Source: Wenzhouxiangella sp. XN24
GTDB taxonomy: Bacteria > Pseudomonadota > Gammaproteobacteria > Steroidobacterales > XN24
DNA: 64,000 nucleotides
NCBI RefSeq assembly: GCF_011064545.1
Contig: NZ_JAAMFG010000028.1
Span: 304,430 to 368,429, forward strand
Direction of reading: 5' to 3'
The position numbers were made by a program, and so were the translations under genes. The notes under the pieces are model-generated. The model saw nothing but the letters and a program-made list of their open reading frames with translations, did no database searches and was not told where the DNA came from. Below are positions 18,832-30,526 of the stretch, piece after piece. Each line of letters starts with the position of its first letter. Within the stretch, counting starts at the first letter, position 1.

Positions 18832-20205
18832 TCAGGCGACCCGTGCGTGGCGGAGGACGTCGTCCAGCGCCTGGAAATAGGTCTCGATGTCCGTGGCGGT
18901 GCGGGTCTCGGTCGCGCACAGCAGCAGGGCATGTCCCAGCTCGGGATAGTCCCGCGACAGGTCGTAACCGCCGAGAATGCCGCGCTCGGCAAGCGCCTCG
19001 AGCAGGGGCGCGACGGGGTGGTCGAAAGACAGCACGGACTCGTGAAAGTACGGCCCGCTGAAGGTGCGCCGCACGCCCTCGATGGAGCCGAGCTGACCGA
19101 TCAGTTCGGCCGTGTTGGCCACGGAGGCCGCCGCCACGCGCGCCAGGCCTTCGGCCCCGAGCAGGCTCATGTAAATCGTGGCCGCCGTGACCATGAGACC
19201 CTGGTTGGTGCAGATGTTGGAGGTCGCCTTGGAGCGCCGGATGTGCTGTTCCCGCGCCTGCAGCGTGAGCGCGAAGCCGCTCCGGCCATCGAGGTCGACC
19301 GTGCGCCCCACGATGCGCCCCGGCATCTGTCGCACCAGGGCCTGGCGGCAGGCCAGGAAGCCGAAATAGGGTCCGCCGGAAGACAGCGGCACGCCCAGCG
19401 GCTGGCCTTCGCCGCAGGCAATGTCTGCCCCACCCTCGCCCCAGGCCCCCGGGGGTTCCAGCAGCGCGAGGCTGATCGGGTTCACGACGGCGATCACCAG
19501 GGCGCCCCTGGCGCGCGCCCAGTCGGTCAGCGTGGCGACATCCTCGTAACCGCCGAAAAAGTTCGGCTGCTGGATCACCAGCGCCGTGACGTCGGCATCG
19601 TCCCACGCGCGCAGGGCGTCGGGCAGCGTCACCCCGGTCTCCCGGCAATAGGGCACCGTCTCGAACTCGAGCCCCTGTCCCCCGGCGATGCTGTGCGCGA
19701 CGCGCCGGTAAGCCGGGTTCACCGTCGCGGGCACCAGGATGCGCCCGCTTTTCGACGCACGATTGGCCCGCACCGCCATCAGCGCCGCCTCGGCCATCGC
19801 CGACGCACCGTCGTAAAGCGAGGCATTCGACACGTCCATGCCGGTCAAGGACGCCATCATCGACTGGTATTCGTAGATCAGCTGCAACGTGCCCTGGCTG
19901 GCCTCGGCCTGGTAAGGCGTGTATGCGCTGTAGAACTCTCCGCGCGTCGTGATCTCCCAGACGGCCGCCGGAATATGGTGCTCATAAGCACCGGCGCCGA
20001 TGAAATTCAGGTGACCTTCGTCGCGCGCTGCGCGCTCCCGCATCAGCCGCTGGATTTCCATTTCGCCGAGCGCCGGGGGCACGCCGGACAGCGCCTCGAT
20101 CTTCAGGCCGGGCGGGATCTCGTCGAACAGCTGCTCGATGCTCTCGACGCCGATGACGCCGAGCATCTCGCGAATGTCGTCTTCCGTGTGCGGAATGAAA
20201 GGCAT
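18832..20205 (-). CDS. gcvPA: Glycine dehydrogenase (decarboxylating) subunit 1
   Basis: A 457-residue first subunit of the split P-protein. Typical segments include the N-terminal [54 protein letters not shown], and [13 protein letters not shown]. It pairs with GcvPB to form the active PLP enzyme in the cytoplasm. The start is nine bases after the gcvH stop. Many Gammaproteobacteria instead have one fused GcvP of about 950 residues, so the split form is informative for taxonomy. Confidence 0.95.
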   Translation of the reverse strand: MPFIPHTEDDIREMLGVIGVESIEQLFDEIPPGLKIEALSGVPPALGEMEIQRLMRERAARDEGHLNFIGAGAYEHHIPAAVWEITTRGEFYSAYTPYQAEASQGTLQLIYEYQSMMASLTGMDVSNASLYDGASAMAEAALMAVRANRASKSGRILVPATVNPAYRRVAHSIAGGQGLEFETVPYCRETGVTLPDALRAWDDADVTALVIQQPNFFGGYEDVATLTDWARARGALVIAVVNPISLALLEPPGAWGEGGADIACGEGQPLGVPLSSGGPYFGFLACRQALVRQMPGRIVGRTVDLDGRSGFALTLQAREQHIRRSKATSNICTNQGLMVTAATIYMSLLGAEGLARVAAASVANTAELIGQLGSIEGVRRTFSGPYFHESVLSFDHPVAPLLEALAERGILGGYDLSRDYPELGHALLLCATETRTATDIETYFQALDDVLRHARVA

Positions 20206-20214
20206 GGGTCGCTC

Positions 20215-20601
20215 TCAGTCTTCCAGGGTTGCTGCGTATGCCTTCGCATCCAGCAGTTCAGGGGTTTCGCTCGCGGACGCCGGCCGGATTTTCATGATCC
20301 AGCCCTCGCCGTAGGGATCGCTGTTCAGCAGTTCCGGCTGGGTCGCCAGGGCCTCGTTGACCGCCGTCACTTCCCCGGCAATCGGGCTGTACACGTCGGA
20401 AGCCGCCTTGACGGATTCGACCACGGCGCAGGCCTCGCCCGGGGCGACGCTGCGCCCGACCTCCGGCGTTTCCACGAACACGAGGTCGCCGAGGGCTTCC
20501 TGGGCATGATCGGAAATGCCGAGCGTCACGCTCCCGTCGTCTTCCGGCCGGAGCCACTCGTGGGTGCGGGCATACTTGAGTTCTGCGGGAATCTTGCTCA
20601 T
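20215..20601 (-). CDS. gcvH: Glycine cleavage system H protein
   Basis: A 128-residue lipoyl carrier that shuttles the aminomethyl intermediate between P- and T-proteins. The lipoylation lysine is in [14 protein letters not shown]. The N-terminal [20 protein letters not shown] and the C-terminal [10 protein letters not shown] are hallmarks. The ATG at 20601 gives the normal length; the frame stays open upstream into gcvT in another frame and is not coding there. Confidence 0.97.
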   Translation of the reverse strand: MSKIPAELKYARTHEWLRPEDDGSVTLGISDHAQEALGDLVFVETPEVGRSVAPGEACAVVESVKAASDVYSPIAGEVTAVNEALATQPELLNSDPYGEGWIMKIRPASASETPELLDAKAYAATLED

Positions 20602-20650
20602 CACGGGCCTCTCGAGGACTGGGTCGGAAACAGGGGTCGGAATAAAAGCT

Positions 20651-21742
<1,092 letters not shown>

Positions 21743-21794
21743 ATCGTGTCTCTCCCCGCGGCCAAACAGCATGACGACAGGCGTCGCCTGCCGC

Positions 21795-21987
21795 CTCTCT
21801 GTCCGGGAACCTGAGAGATTCAGCCCCGCTGCGCACTGCGCCTGCGGAACCGGTCACCTTCGGTGGGCCCTGCGTGCGGCCGCTCTCCAGAGCCAACTCA
21901 TCCCCGACGTCCTTTTGCCTGAGCGTTTCCGGGCGGTGCTTGCGCCTTCGGCGCCCCGGGCCTTGCGGTCCGGAGTCTCTCCACCGG
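21795..21987 (-). ncRNA. Tandem glycine riboswitch
   Basis: The leader of gcvT, on the minus strand, carries two consecutive aptamer-like units. The first runs from GGAGAGACTCCGG to CTCAGGCAAAAGGAC (about 21985-21905), the second from CTGGAGAGC to TCTCAGGTTCCCGGACAGAG (about 21890-21795). These are the diagnostic conserved ends of the cooperative glycine riboswitch. About 50 bases separate it from the gcvT start and would form the expression platform. In known cases glycine binding turns on gcv expression. An AT-rich TATATATAAA just upstream (22000-21991) is a likely -10 region. Confidence 0.93.
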
Positions 21988-22155
21988 GGATTTATATATA
22001 CGTTGGAGCGCGTGATCATACCCGAGGCTGCGGCCCCGCGGCCAGCGACGACGGCGAGACGGTGCCGCCGGCGCCGCTCGGCGCTTGCTTGCGGCCGGAC
22101 CGCCGGGCGGGGATCATTGGCGCCCAGGCATTTCGCCCCGCAAGAGACCGACCGC

Positions 22156-23379
<1,224 letters not shown>

Positions 23380-23472
23380 AGCCTCGGGGAAGCACCGGCT
23401 GGTGCGGCGCGTCATGCGCGGGGCGGGGCCGCCCCGTAGAATAATGCGCATATCAATCACACGGGGCAGCGC

Positions 23473-24276
23473 ATGGGCAAGGGCACGCAATACGTGGCCA
23501 AGGTTCCCGACGAGAACGGCTTCATTCACTACACGGACGCCGAGCACGAAGTCTGGCACGACCTGATCACGCGCCAGAAAAAAATCCTGCCGGGCCGCGC
23601 CTGCGACGAGTACATCGCCGCGCTGGAGCGACTGGAGTTGCCCGAGGACCGCGTCCCGCAATGCGCCGACGTCAGCCGCGTGCTCAGGGACGCGACCGGC
23701 TGGGAAGTCGCGCCGGTGCCCGCGCTGATCAACTTCACGGATTTCTTCAACCTGCTGGCGAACAAGCGCTTCCCGGCGGCGAGTTTCATCCGTTCCCGCG
23801 AGGAAATGGAGTACCTGAAGGAACCCGACATTTTCCACGAGATCTTCGGCCACACGCCGCTGCTCACGGATCCTCGCTTCGCCGCGTTCACGCATGCCTA
23901 CGGCAAGGCCGGCGCCGCCGCCCGCAAAGAAGACCGCCCGATGCTGGCGCGCCTGTACTGGTTCACTGTCGAGTTCGGCCTGATTCATCGGCCGGACGAA
24001 GGCCTGCGCACCTACGGTGCAGGCGTGGTCTCGTCCGGCGGCGAAACGCTCTACGCGCTCGACAGCGACCGGCCGACGAGAAAACCCTTCGACCCGCTCG
24101 ACGTGCTGCGCACGCCTTACCGGATCGACATCTACCAGCCGATCTATTTCGTCATCGAGAGTTTCGATACCCTCTTCGAGGTGGCGCAGATGGACCTGCT
24201 CGCATTGATCGACGAGGCGCGGGCGCTGGGCATGCATCCCCCGGCCTACCCGCCCAAGGAAGCGGCCACCGCCTGA
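23473..24276 (+). CDS. phhA: Phenylalanine 4-monooxygenase
   Basis: A 267-residue non-heme iron hydroxylase that converts phenylalanine to tyrosine with tetrahydropterin and O2. The iron ligands are visible as the two His of DIFHEIFGHTPLL and the Glu of YWFTVEFGLI. It lacks the N-terminal ACT regulatory domain of animal enzymes, as is normal for bacteria. It is followed by the pterin carbinolamine dehydratase gene that regenerates its cofactor. Confidence 0.96.
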   Translation: MGKGTQYVAKVPDENGFIHYTDAEHEVWHDLITRQKKILPGRACDEYIAALERLELPEDRVPQCADVSRVLRDATGWEVAPVPALINFTDFFNLLANKRFPAASFIRSREEMEYLKEPDIFHEIFGHTPLLTDPRFAAFTHAYGKAGAAARKEDRPMLARLYWFTVEFGLIHRPDEGLRTYGAGVVSSGGETLYALDSDRPTRKPFDPLDVLRTPYRIDIYQPIYFVIESFDTLFEVAQMDLLALIDEARALGMHPPAYPPKEAATA

Positions 24277-24334
24277 GCGGGTCCGGGCACGCCATCCGGC
24301 TTATCAACACACCCAGTTACCGAGGAGACACCCC

Positions 24335-24673
24335 GTGAGCGAACTCGCAGCCAAGACCTGCCTGCCCTGCGAAGGCGGCGCCAAGCCCATGTCGGCCGAA
24401 GAAGCCGGCCAGCTGCTCTCGAGCCTGCACGACGACTGGTCCCTGAGCGAGGACGGCACCGAGATCCGCCGGGATTTCCGCTTCAAGGGTTTCTACCGCA
24501 CCATGGGCTTCGTCAACGCCGTCGCATGGATCGCCAACCAGGAAAACCACCACCCCGATCTCGCGGTCGGCTGGGGACATTGCCTGGTGAGATTCTCCAC
24601 CCACGCGATCAACGGCCTTTCGGAAAACGATTTCATCTGCGCCGCCAAGGTGGACGCACTGTTCAAGGACTGA
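24335..24673 (+). CDS. phhB: Pterin-4a-carbinolamine dehydratase
   Basis: A 112-residue enzyme that dehydrates the 4a-hydroxy-tetrahydropterin released by PhhA. The conserved core NQENHHPDLAVGWGHCLVRFSTHAINGLSENDF includes the HHPD site. The GTG start is preceded by GAGGAGA. It follows phhA by 58 bases, the common bacterial phhAB pairing. A CLPC near the N-terminus is a common feature of bacterial members. Confidence 0.95.
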   Translation: MSELAAKTCLPCEGGAKPMSAEEAGQLLSSLHDDWSLSEDGTEIRRDFRFKGFYRTMGFVNAVAWIANQENHHPDLAVGWGHCLVRFSTHAINGLSENDFICAAKVDALFKD

Positions 24674-24741
24674 GCCTTGCGGAGCAACCCGGCCCCGAGC
24701 GATGCGCGGCAGGCGGCGCCGGGCGCCGGGCGGGCGATGCG

Positions 24742-26409
24742 CTAGACCGCCAGCAACGCCACGTCGTCTGGCTCGATGGCTTCGAGCCGCGTGATCTGCG
24801 TGGCGGAAAACGCGAGCGCCGCGGCGCGCGCACGGCCGTCCCGCTCCTCGTCCAGGGACCACTGCGCATGCTCGCACAGCAGCGCCAGCGCGGTGGCCCG
24901 CCCCAGGGTCAGGGCGAAACCCCGGGCGTTGGTTTCCAGGGCGGCGCGACCCGCGCGGGCCGCAGTGCGGTGCCAGGCAAGCGCCCGGTCCGCTGCCGTG
25001 CCGGCAATGCTCACGGCCGCCACCAGCCGGTCGTCCCGGCATGCGCGCGCGCACGCGGCGATGCGCCGCCGCAGCACGGCCAGTGGTTCGCCATCCCCGC
25101 AGGCCTTGAGCAACTCGAGCGACAACACGTTGGTGGTGCCTTCCCAGATCGGCAGCACCTGGCTGTCGCGAACAATGACCGGCAAGCCGGTATCTTCGAC
25201 GTAGCCGGCGCCGCCGAAGCACTCGATCGCCTCGGTCGATACCGCCACCGCCTGCTTGCCGGTCGTCAGCTTGGTGAGCGACGTCATCAGCCGCAACAAC
25301 GCGCGTTCGTCGTCGTCGCCCTCGCCATGCTCCGCACGCCCCAGCAGGCGGATCAACTCGAAGCACAGGTGGAAGGCCGCCTCGTATTCGGCCTGCATCG
25401 CCGCAAGCGTCTGCACGTGGAGGGGCTGGCGGGACAGCGGCTGGCCGAAGGCGGTGCGGCGCCGTGCGTAATCCCGGGCCAGCGCGACGCCGCGGCGCAT
25501 GAAGGAGGCGGCGCAGACACTGTTCCAGGTCCGCGTAAGGGTCAGCATGGGGACGATCTGGCGAATACCGTCCGTGAGCCCTGCGACCGGGATCGCCGGA
25601 GTGCCGTTGAGCATCAACTCCGCCGTCGGCACCTTGCGCGTGCCGAGCTTGTCCTTGAGCCGCAGCACCTCGATGTGATCGAGCCGGCCGCCGGCGTCAC
25701 GGGTCTCCACGTAGAACAAGGCCAGGCCGCGCCCGCCGGCATCGTTGCCCTCGGGGCGCGCGAGGGTCAGCGCCATCTGCGAGGTGGCGGCGGAGGTGAA
25801 CCACTTGCGTCCCCACAGGGTCCAGCCGTCATCCTGGCGGCGGGCCACGGTTTCCGATGCGCCGACGTCGGATCCGCCCGTGGACTCCGTCATCCACTGG
25901 CCGCTCGTCCAGAAGCGGGCCGGGTCGCGCGTGGTCAGGCGAGGAACCGCACGCGCCGCGAGTTGCTCGTTGCCGGAATCGATCAACGTGCGCGCCGCAC
26001 CGTCGGTCATCGCCAGGGGACAGCTGTACAGGTCGGTGGACGGATGGAACAGGTGCACCATGGCGAACTGCACGGTCCGCGCCAGTGCGCCGTAAGTCCC
26101 TTCGTAACCGGTCGCGACCAGGCCGAACTCCGCCGCGAGACGCTCGGCGCGACGCCATAACGGGGTCAGCTCGATTTCGTCGATGCGGTTGCCCCAGGCG
26201 TCCCATTGCACGAGTCGCGGCTCGTTGAGCCGGTCGGCGAGCTGCATCCGGTAGAGCTCGCCGCCGGCCAGGGCGCCCATCCGGCGGAGGCTGTCCTCGA
26301 CCTCGGCGGGAATCGCGCCCTCGAAGCGGCGCGCCAGGACCGAACGCAGCACGCGATCGTCGTCGTACTGGTTGGCAAGCCCGGGCGGATCCTGGTTGAA
26401 CGGCTGCAT
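24742..26409 (-). CDS. AidB-like acyl-CoA dehydrogenase family flavoprotein
   Basis: A 555-residue protein with the acyl-CoA dehydrogenase fold: a helical N-domain, the FAD-binding middle domain with GQWMTESTGGSDVGASET and GRKWFTSAATSQMALTLARP, and a helical C-domain with ECFGGAGYVEDTGLPVIVRDSQVLPIWEGTTNVL. Length and N-terminal DAWGNRIDEIELTPLWRR match the AidB branch, whose E. coli member is induced by alkylating agents and binds DNA. Whether this one is an isovaleryl-CoA-type enzyme or a stress protein is not decidable here. It ends opposite phhB and lies 11 bases upstream-to-downstream of the DUF4404 gene. Confidence 0.82.
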   Translation of the reverse strand: MQPFNQDPPGLANQYDDDRVLRSVLARRFEGAIPAEVEDSLRRMGALAGGELYRMQLADRLNEPRLVQWDAWGNRIDEIELTPLWRRAERLAAEFGLVATGYEGTYGALARTVQFAMVHLFHPSTDLYSCPLAMTDGAARTLIDSGNEQLAARAVPRLTTRDPARFWTSGQWMTESTGGSDVGASETVARRQDDGWTLWGRKWFTSAATSQMALTLARPEGNDAGGRGLALFYVETRDAGGRLDHIEVLRLKDKLGTRKVPTAELMLNGTPAIPVAGLTDGIRQIVPMLTLTRTWNSVCAASFMRRGVALARDYARRRTAFGQPLSRQPLHVQTLAAMQAEYEAAFHLCFELIRLLGRAEHGEGDDDERALLRLMTSLTKLTTGKQAVAVSTEAIECFGGAGYVEDTGLPVIVRDSQVLPIWEGTTNVLSLELLKACGDGEPLAVLRRRIAACARACRDDRLVAAVSIAGTAADRALAWHRTAARAGRAALETNARGFALTLGRATALALLCEHAQWSLDEERDGRARAAALAFSATQITRLEAIEPDDVALLAV

Positions 26410-26420
26410 CGGCGCCGGCG

Positions 26421-26693
26421 CTAGATGCCCATCTTGTTCAGGTGATCGAGAATCCTCCCGAGCACGAGGGTCATGGTGGGATGGCTGCGCTGGAACTCGT
26501 CGATATGCTCGCGCAGCTGCTCCCGGAGCGTCTCGGCGTGCTGGTCGTCCGCAGCCGCGACGCGATCCTCGATCTGCGCCTGGAGCGCATCGATGCGCGC
26601 CCGCTGGCTGGCGCTGAGCTCACCTGCGTCCGCCACTTCCCGGCGCAATTTCGCCAGCAGCGCCTCCATTTCCTCTCTGGACGTTGTCGGCAT
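26421..26693 (-). CDS. DUF4404 small coiled-coil protein
   Basis: A 90-residue, strongly helical and charged protein. The first 60 residues (REEMEALLAKLRREV, RARIDALQAQIEDRV) have coiled-coil heptads, ending with HPTMTLVLGRILDHLNKMGI, which is the DUF4404 signature. Function unknown. Of two nearby ATGs, the one at 26693 has GGAG at a proper distance; the one at 26699 is only two bases from it. It sits 27 bases downstream of ubiI and just ahead of the AidB-like gene. Confidence 0.75.
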   Translation of the reverse strand: MPTTSREEMEALLAKLRREVADAGELSASQRARIDALQAQIEDRVAAADDQHAETLREQLREHIDEFQRSHPTMTLVLGRILDHLNKMGI

Positions 26694-26720
26694 GGTCATT
26701 ACTCCAATACTAAAGCATTG

Positions 26721-27959
26721 TCAGGCGGCGACACCGGATCGGGCGGCCGCCGGCAGGTCACCTTCGAGGCCCATCGCACGGCGCACGAAGACGCCCTTGA
26801 GCGGAGCGAGCCGATCGACGAGCGTGAACCCGGCCCGCCGCACCGAGCCGGCCGCGGGATTGTCGTTGCTGAACAGCCGGTTGATCGCGTCGAAGGCCCG
26901 CATCGCGAAAAAGTTCTCCGGCTTGCGCCAGCGCTCGTAACGCCTGAGCAATGCGGGATCCCCGGGATCACGTCCTGTAGCGAGCCCCGCAGCGACGACT
27001 TCGGCCAGTGCAGCCGCGTCCAGGAAACCGAGATTCACGCCCTGCCCCGCCAGCGGATGCACCGTGTGTGCCGCGTCCCCGACCAGCGCAAATCGGCCGC
27101 GGGTGTAATCCGGCGCATGGCGCATGCGCAACGGGAAAGCCGCCCGCGGGCCGGACTCGAGCACCTGGCCCAGGCAACCGTCGGACGCCTCCGCGACCGC
27201 GGCGCGGAATGTTTCGTCGTCCATGGCCAGCAGCGCTTCCGCCTCGGCGGGCGTCGTCGACCAGACGATGGATACCTGCCCGTCAGCGAGAGGCAAGAGT
27301 GCGATCGGCCCGGTCGGCAGGAATCGCTGCCAGGCGGTTTCGCCGTGCGGCAGCTGGCAGCGGATGTTGCAGACCACCGCCCGCTGCTCGTAATCGTGGC
27401 CCCGCACGCTCAGCCCCGCCATCTCGCGCGAGGCGGATCGGGCGCCGTCAGCGCCGACGACGAGGCGAGCCGACAGGCGCCGGCCATCCTCCGTGCCCAG
27501 TTCCGCCCGCTCCCCGTCCAAGACGAGCGACGCCAGGCGGGCGCCATCGAAAAGCCTGACGTTGTCGAACCGCAGCAGCGCGTTGCGCAGCGCGAGCCGG
27601 ACGAGTTCGTTTTCCACGATATGTCCGAGCACCGGTGCTGCGATGTCCGCGGCGCTGAAGTGCACCGCACCGGGGCCGCCCGCGGGGATCGCGCCGTCCC
27701 AGACCCGCATCTGCGTGTAGGGACCGATGCGGCCGGCGGCAATCTCTCCCCACGCGCCGCAGGCCACGAGCACCCTCCGGCTGGCCTCCGACAATGCGGA
27801 CACGCGCAGGCCGGGTTGATCGCCGGCTCCCCACTGCGGCGGCGGATCAGCGTCCAGCACGGTGATGGCGATCGAGGGCGCGGCGCGCGCCAGCAGCGCG
27901 GCCGTGGCGGCGCCGACCATGCCGGCGCCCACCACCACGATGTCGGGCTCACGTCTCAT
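26721..27959 (-). CDS. ubiI: Ubiquinone biosynthesis FAD monooxygenase (UbiI/VisC position)
   Basis: A 412-residue flavoprotein hydroxylase of the UbiH/UbiF/UbiI family. It has the dinucleotide-binding IVVVGAGMVGAATAALLAR, the DG motif LVVGADGARSASREMAGL, and the second FAD motif FALVGDAAHTVHPLAGQGVNLGFLD. It hydroxylates the aromatic ring of a ubiquinone precursor, probably at C5, by analogy with E. coli where visC/ubiI follows ubiH after pepP. The ATG overlaps the ubiH stop (ATGA). Assignment of I rather than another family member rests on gene order. Confidence 0.85.
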   Translation of the reverse strand: MRREPDIVVVGAGMVGAATAALLARAAPSIAITVLDADPPPQWGAGDQPGLRVSALSEASRRVLVACGAWGEIAAGRIGPYTQMRVWDGAIPAGGPGAVHFSAADIAAPVLGHIVENELVRLALRNALLRFDNVRLFDGARLASLVLDGERAELGTEDGRRLSARLVVGADGARSASREMAGLSVRGHDYEQRAVVCNIRCQLPHGETAWQRFLPTGPIALLPLADGQVSIVWSTTPAEAEALLAMDDETFRAAVAEASDGCLGQVLESGPRAAFPLRMRHAPDYTRGRFALVGDAAHTVHPLAGQGVNLGFLDAAALAEVVAAGLATGRDPGDPALLRRYERWRKPENFFAMRAFDAINRLFSNDNPAAGSVRRAGFTLVDRLAPLKGVFVRRAMGLEGDLPAAARSGVAA

Positions 27960-29179
27960 GGTGCCAGGGGCCGTCCGAGCGCGAGCCGCGGCAGGCGACC
28001 TCCGAGCCCCATGCCCCGACGCGCGACTGCGGCGCGGGCGGCGGGCAGCAGGTCCAGTCCGACGAGCCCGAGGCGCCGGCCCGCGCGCAGCGGTGCGAAA
28101 TCGCTGGTGAAAAGCTGCACGAGGCCGTCGGTATCGCGCACCGTGCGGGCGCGATCCTCCTCCCGCCATTCGGCATATTCCTCCAGCAGTTCCGACGCGC
28201 CCGGATCGCCGCCGCGGGCGACGAGCTCGGCGAGCACGGCGACGTCGCGCAGCCCGAGGTTGAATCCCTGGCCGGCCACCGGATGGATGCCGTGCGCCGC
28301 GTTGCCGACCAGCACCACGCGACCCGCGTGCCATGCCTGGGACTGGACGAGGGACAGCGGGTACCGGGCCCTGCGGCCCACCTTGCGGAACACGCCGAGA
28401 CGATAGCCGAAAGCCGCCTGCAGGGCCGCGAGAAAGCCGGCGTCGCTTTGCTCTGCCTGTGCCGCAGCGTGCTCCGGCGACAGCGTCCAGACGATCGTGG
28501 CGCGTCGCTCGGTGAGCGGCAGCACGGCCAGCGGACCGCTGGGCGTGAATCGCTCGAATGCCGTACCGGCCGGATCCACCGCCGGCGTCACATTGGCGAT
28601 CACGGCCGACTGCCCGTAATCGCGGACCTGGTGAGCGATGCCCGCCATGGTCCGCACCGGGGATCCCGCGCCGTCGGCAGCCACCAGCAGCTTCGCCGAC
28701 ACCGTGGCCGGCGCAGCGTCACCGCGATCGATGAGCACGTCGATCTGCCCCTCGCCCTGCTCGAGACCGACGACCGTCGCCGGCGCCCACGCTGCCAGGT
28801 CACCGGCAGCCTCGATGCCCTCCCAGAGCGCCTGGCCGATGACGCGATTCTCGAGCACGTAGCCGAAACTTTCGAGGTCATGGTCGGCGGCACGGAGGCG
28901 CGTCGCGCCGAAAGCGCCGCGCTCCGAGACGTGCACGGCGCGGATCGGCGCAGCCCGATCGGCGAGCCGCGCCCAGCAACCGATGCCTTCGAGGATGCGC
29001 CGGCTGCTTTCGGAAACTGCAGTCGCCCGATCGTCGTAGCTCGGCTGGGCCGCGTCCGTCGGCGGCCGTGCCTCGACCACGAGGACGCGCAATGGCAACG
29101 CCGCGAGCGCGACCGCCAGCGATGCGCCGACCATGCCGCCGCCGGCAATCACCACGTCGAAAGCTGGATCGTCAGGCAT
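27956..29179 (-). CDS. ubiH: 2-octaprenyl-6-methoxyphenol hydroxylase type FAD monooxygenase
   Basis: A 407-residue flavoprotein with FDVVIAGGGMVGASLAVALAAL, LLVAADGAGSPVRTMAGI and VVLVGNAAHGIHPVAGQGFNLGLRDVAVLAEL motifs. It belongs to the same family as the next gene and would hydroxylate C1 of the ubiquinone ring precursor. It sits five bases after pepP, the conserved pepP-ubiH-ubiI order. In the GDAAH FAD motif Asp is replaced by Asn, as is common in UbiH. Confidence 0.88.
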   Translation of the reverse strand: MPDDPAFDVVIAGGGMVGASLAVALAALPLRVLVVEARPPTDAAQPSYDDRATAVSESSRRILEGIGCWARLADRAAPIRAVHVSERGAFGATRLRAADHDLESFGYVLENRVIGQALWEGIEAAGDLAAWAPATVVGLEQGEGQIDVLIDRGDAAPATVSAKLLVAADGAGSPVRTMAGIAHQVRDYGQSAVIANVTPAVDPAGTAFERFTPSGPLAVLPLTERRATIVWTLSPEHAAAQAEQSDAGFLAALQAAFGYRLGVFRKVGRRARYPLSLVQSQAWHAGRVVLVGNAAHGIHPVAGQGFNLGLRDVAVLAELVARGGDPGASELLEEYAEWREEDRARTVRDTDGLVQLFTSDFAPLRAGRRLGLVGLDLLPAARAAVARRGMGLGGRLPRLALGRPLAP

Positions 29180-29184
29180 GTTTC

Positions 29185-30492
29185 CTAGGCCGCATTCATG
29201 AGTCGTTCGATCTCCGCCGGGTCTTTCGGTGCATCGCGGGACAGCACGTCCGGCGCATCCCGGGTCACGAGCACATCGTCCTCGATGCGGACGCCCATGC
29301 CCCACCACTTCTTCGCCACCCCGCGGGTTCCGGGCGCTATATAAAGTCCGGGCTCCACTGTCAGGACCATGCCGGGCTCGAGAATGCGCCACTCCTCCCC
29401 TACCTTGTAGTCGCCCACGTCGTGCACGTCGAGCCCGAGCCAGTGGCCGGTGCGATGCATGTAGAAACGACGGTAGTCCCCGTTCTTGACGAGTGTCGGC
29501 ACGCGCCCCTTGAGGAGACCGAGACGGATGAGACCGCGCGTCAATACTCGCACCGCCGCCTCGTGAGGCTCGTTCCAGTGGTTGCCCGGGCGCACCTTGT
29601 CGATCGCCGCCAGCTGCGCTTCCAGCACGACCTCGTAAAGCGCACGTTGCTCGTCGGTGAAGCGTCCCGACACCGGGAAAGTACGGGTGATGTCCGAGGC
29701 GTAGCACTCCAGCTCGCAACCCGCATCGATCAGCAGCAGGTCACCCTCCTTGAGGCGGTCCCGGTTCTCGACGTAGTGCAGGATGCAGGCATTCTCCCCG
29801 CCGCCGACGATGGGCTGGTACGACACGGTGGCGTCGTGGCGGCGGAACTCGTGGAGAAACTCGGCCTCGATCTCGTACTCCGTCAATCCCGGTCGGCAGT
29901 GACGCATCGCACGGACATGCGCGCCTGCGGCAATCTTCGCCGCCTTGCGCATCGTCGCGATCTCGCTGCGGCTCTTGAACAGCCGCATGTCGTGCAACAG
30001 GTGATCGAGTGCGACGAACTCGTTCGGCGCCGTGACACCGTTCTTCGACGCCGCGCGCAGCTGGTTGATCCAGCCGAGCAGCCGCTGGTCGAACTCCGCG
30101 TTGAGTCCCATCGCGTAATAGACCCGCTCGCAGTTCTCCAGCAGGCCGGGCAGGATGTCGTCGATGTCGGAGATCGGGAAGGCGTCGTCCGCGCCGAAGT
30201 CTTTTACGACGCCCTCCGGCCCGGCGCGCCGCCCGTCCCACGTCTCACGCTCCGGATCCCGGTCGCGACAGAACATGACGAACTCGCCGTGCGCACGTCC
30301 CGGCGCGAGCACGGCCACAGCCTCAGGTTCGGGAAAGCCCGTGAGGTAATGGAAATCGCTGTCCTGGCGGTAGGCGTGCTCGACATCCCGGTTGCGGGTG
30401 CGGGTCGGCGCCGACGGCAGGATGGCGATCCCGCCCTTGCCGATCATTCGCATGAGTTGTCTGCGCCTGCGGCCGAAGTCCCTGTTGTTCAT
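29185..30492 (-). CDS. pepP: Xaa-Pro aminopeptidase P
   Basis: A 435-residue dinuclear metal peptidase that removes N-terminal residues ahead of proline. The C-terminal pita-bread domain shows the metal ligands: Asp in LLLIDAGCELECYASDITRTFP, His in MHRTGHWLGLDVHD, and Glu in VLTVEPGLYI and GVRIEDDVLV. The ATG at 30492 (MNNRDFGRRRRQLM) matches the N-terminus of E. coli PepP; an upstream reading of 23 residues extends into the ygfB end and is rejected. It lies 34 bases downstream of ygfB and directly upstream of ubiH. Confidence 0.95.
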   Translation of the reverse strand: MNNRDFGRRRRQLMRMIGKGGIAILPSAPTRTRNRDVEHAYRQDSDFHYLTGFPEPEAVAVLAPGRAHGEFVMFCRDRDPERETWDGRRAGPEGVVKDFGADDAFPISDIDDILPGLLENCERVYYAMGLNAEFDQRLLGWINQLRAASKNGVTAPNEFVALDHLLHDMRLFKSRSEIATMRKAAKIAAGAHVRAMRHCRPGLTEYEIEAEFLHEFRRHDATVSYQPIVGGGENACILHYVENRDRLKEGDLLLIDAGCELECYASDITRTFPVSGRFTDEQRALYEVVLEAQLAAIDKVRPGNHWNEPHEAAVRVLTRGLIRLGLLKGRVPTLVKNGDYRRFYMHRTGHWLGLDVHDVGDYKVGEEWRILEPGMVLTVEPGLYIAPGTRGVAKKWWGMGVRIEDDVLVTRDAPDVLSRDAPKDPAEIERLMNAA

Positions 30493-30526
30493 TGTCGATG
30501 GCGCCCCGGTGCTTGTCGTATGTATG

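Noticed and set aside
23401..23450. GC-rich dyad between ispG and phhA as a terminator
   Set aside because: CGGGGCGG/CCGCCCCG pairs well but no T-run follows on either strand, so no terminator is called.
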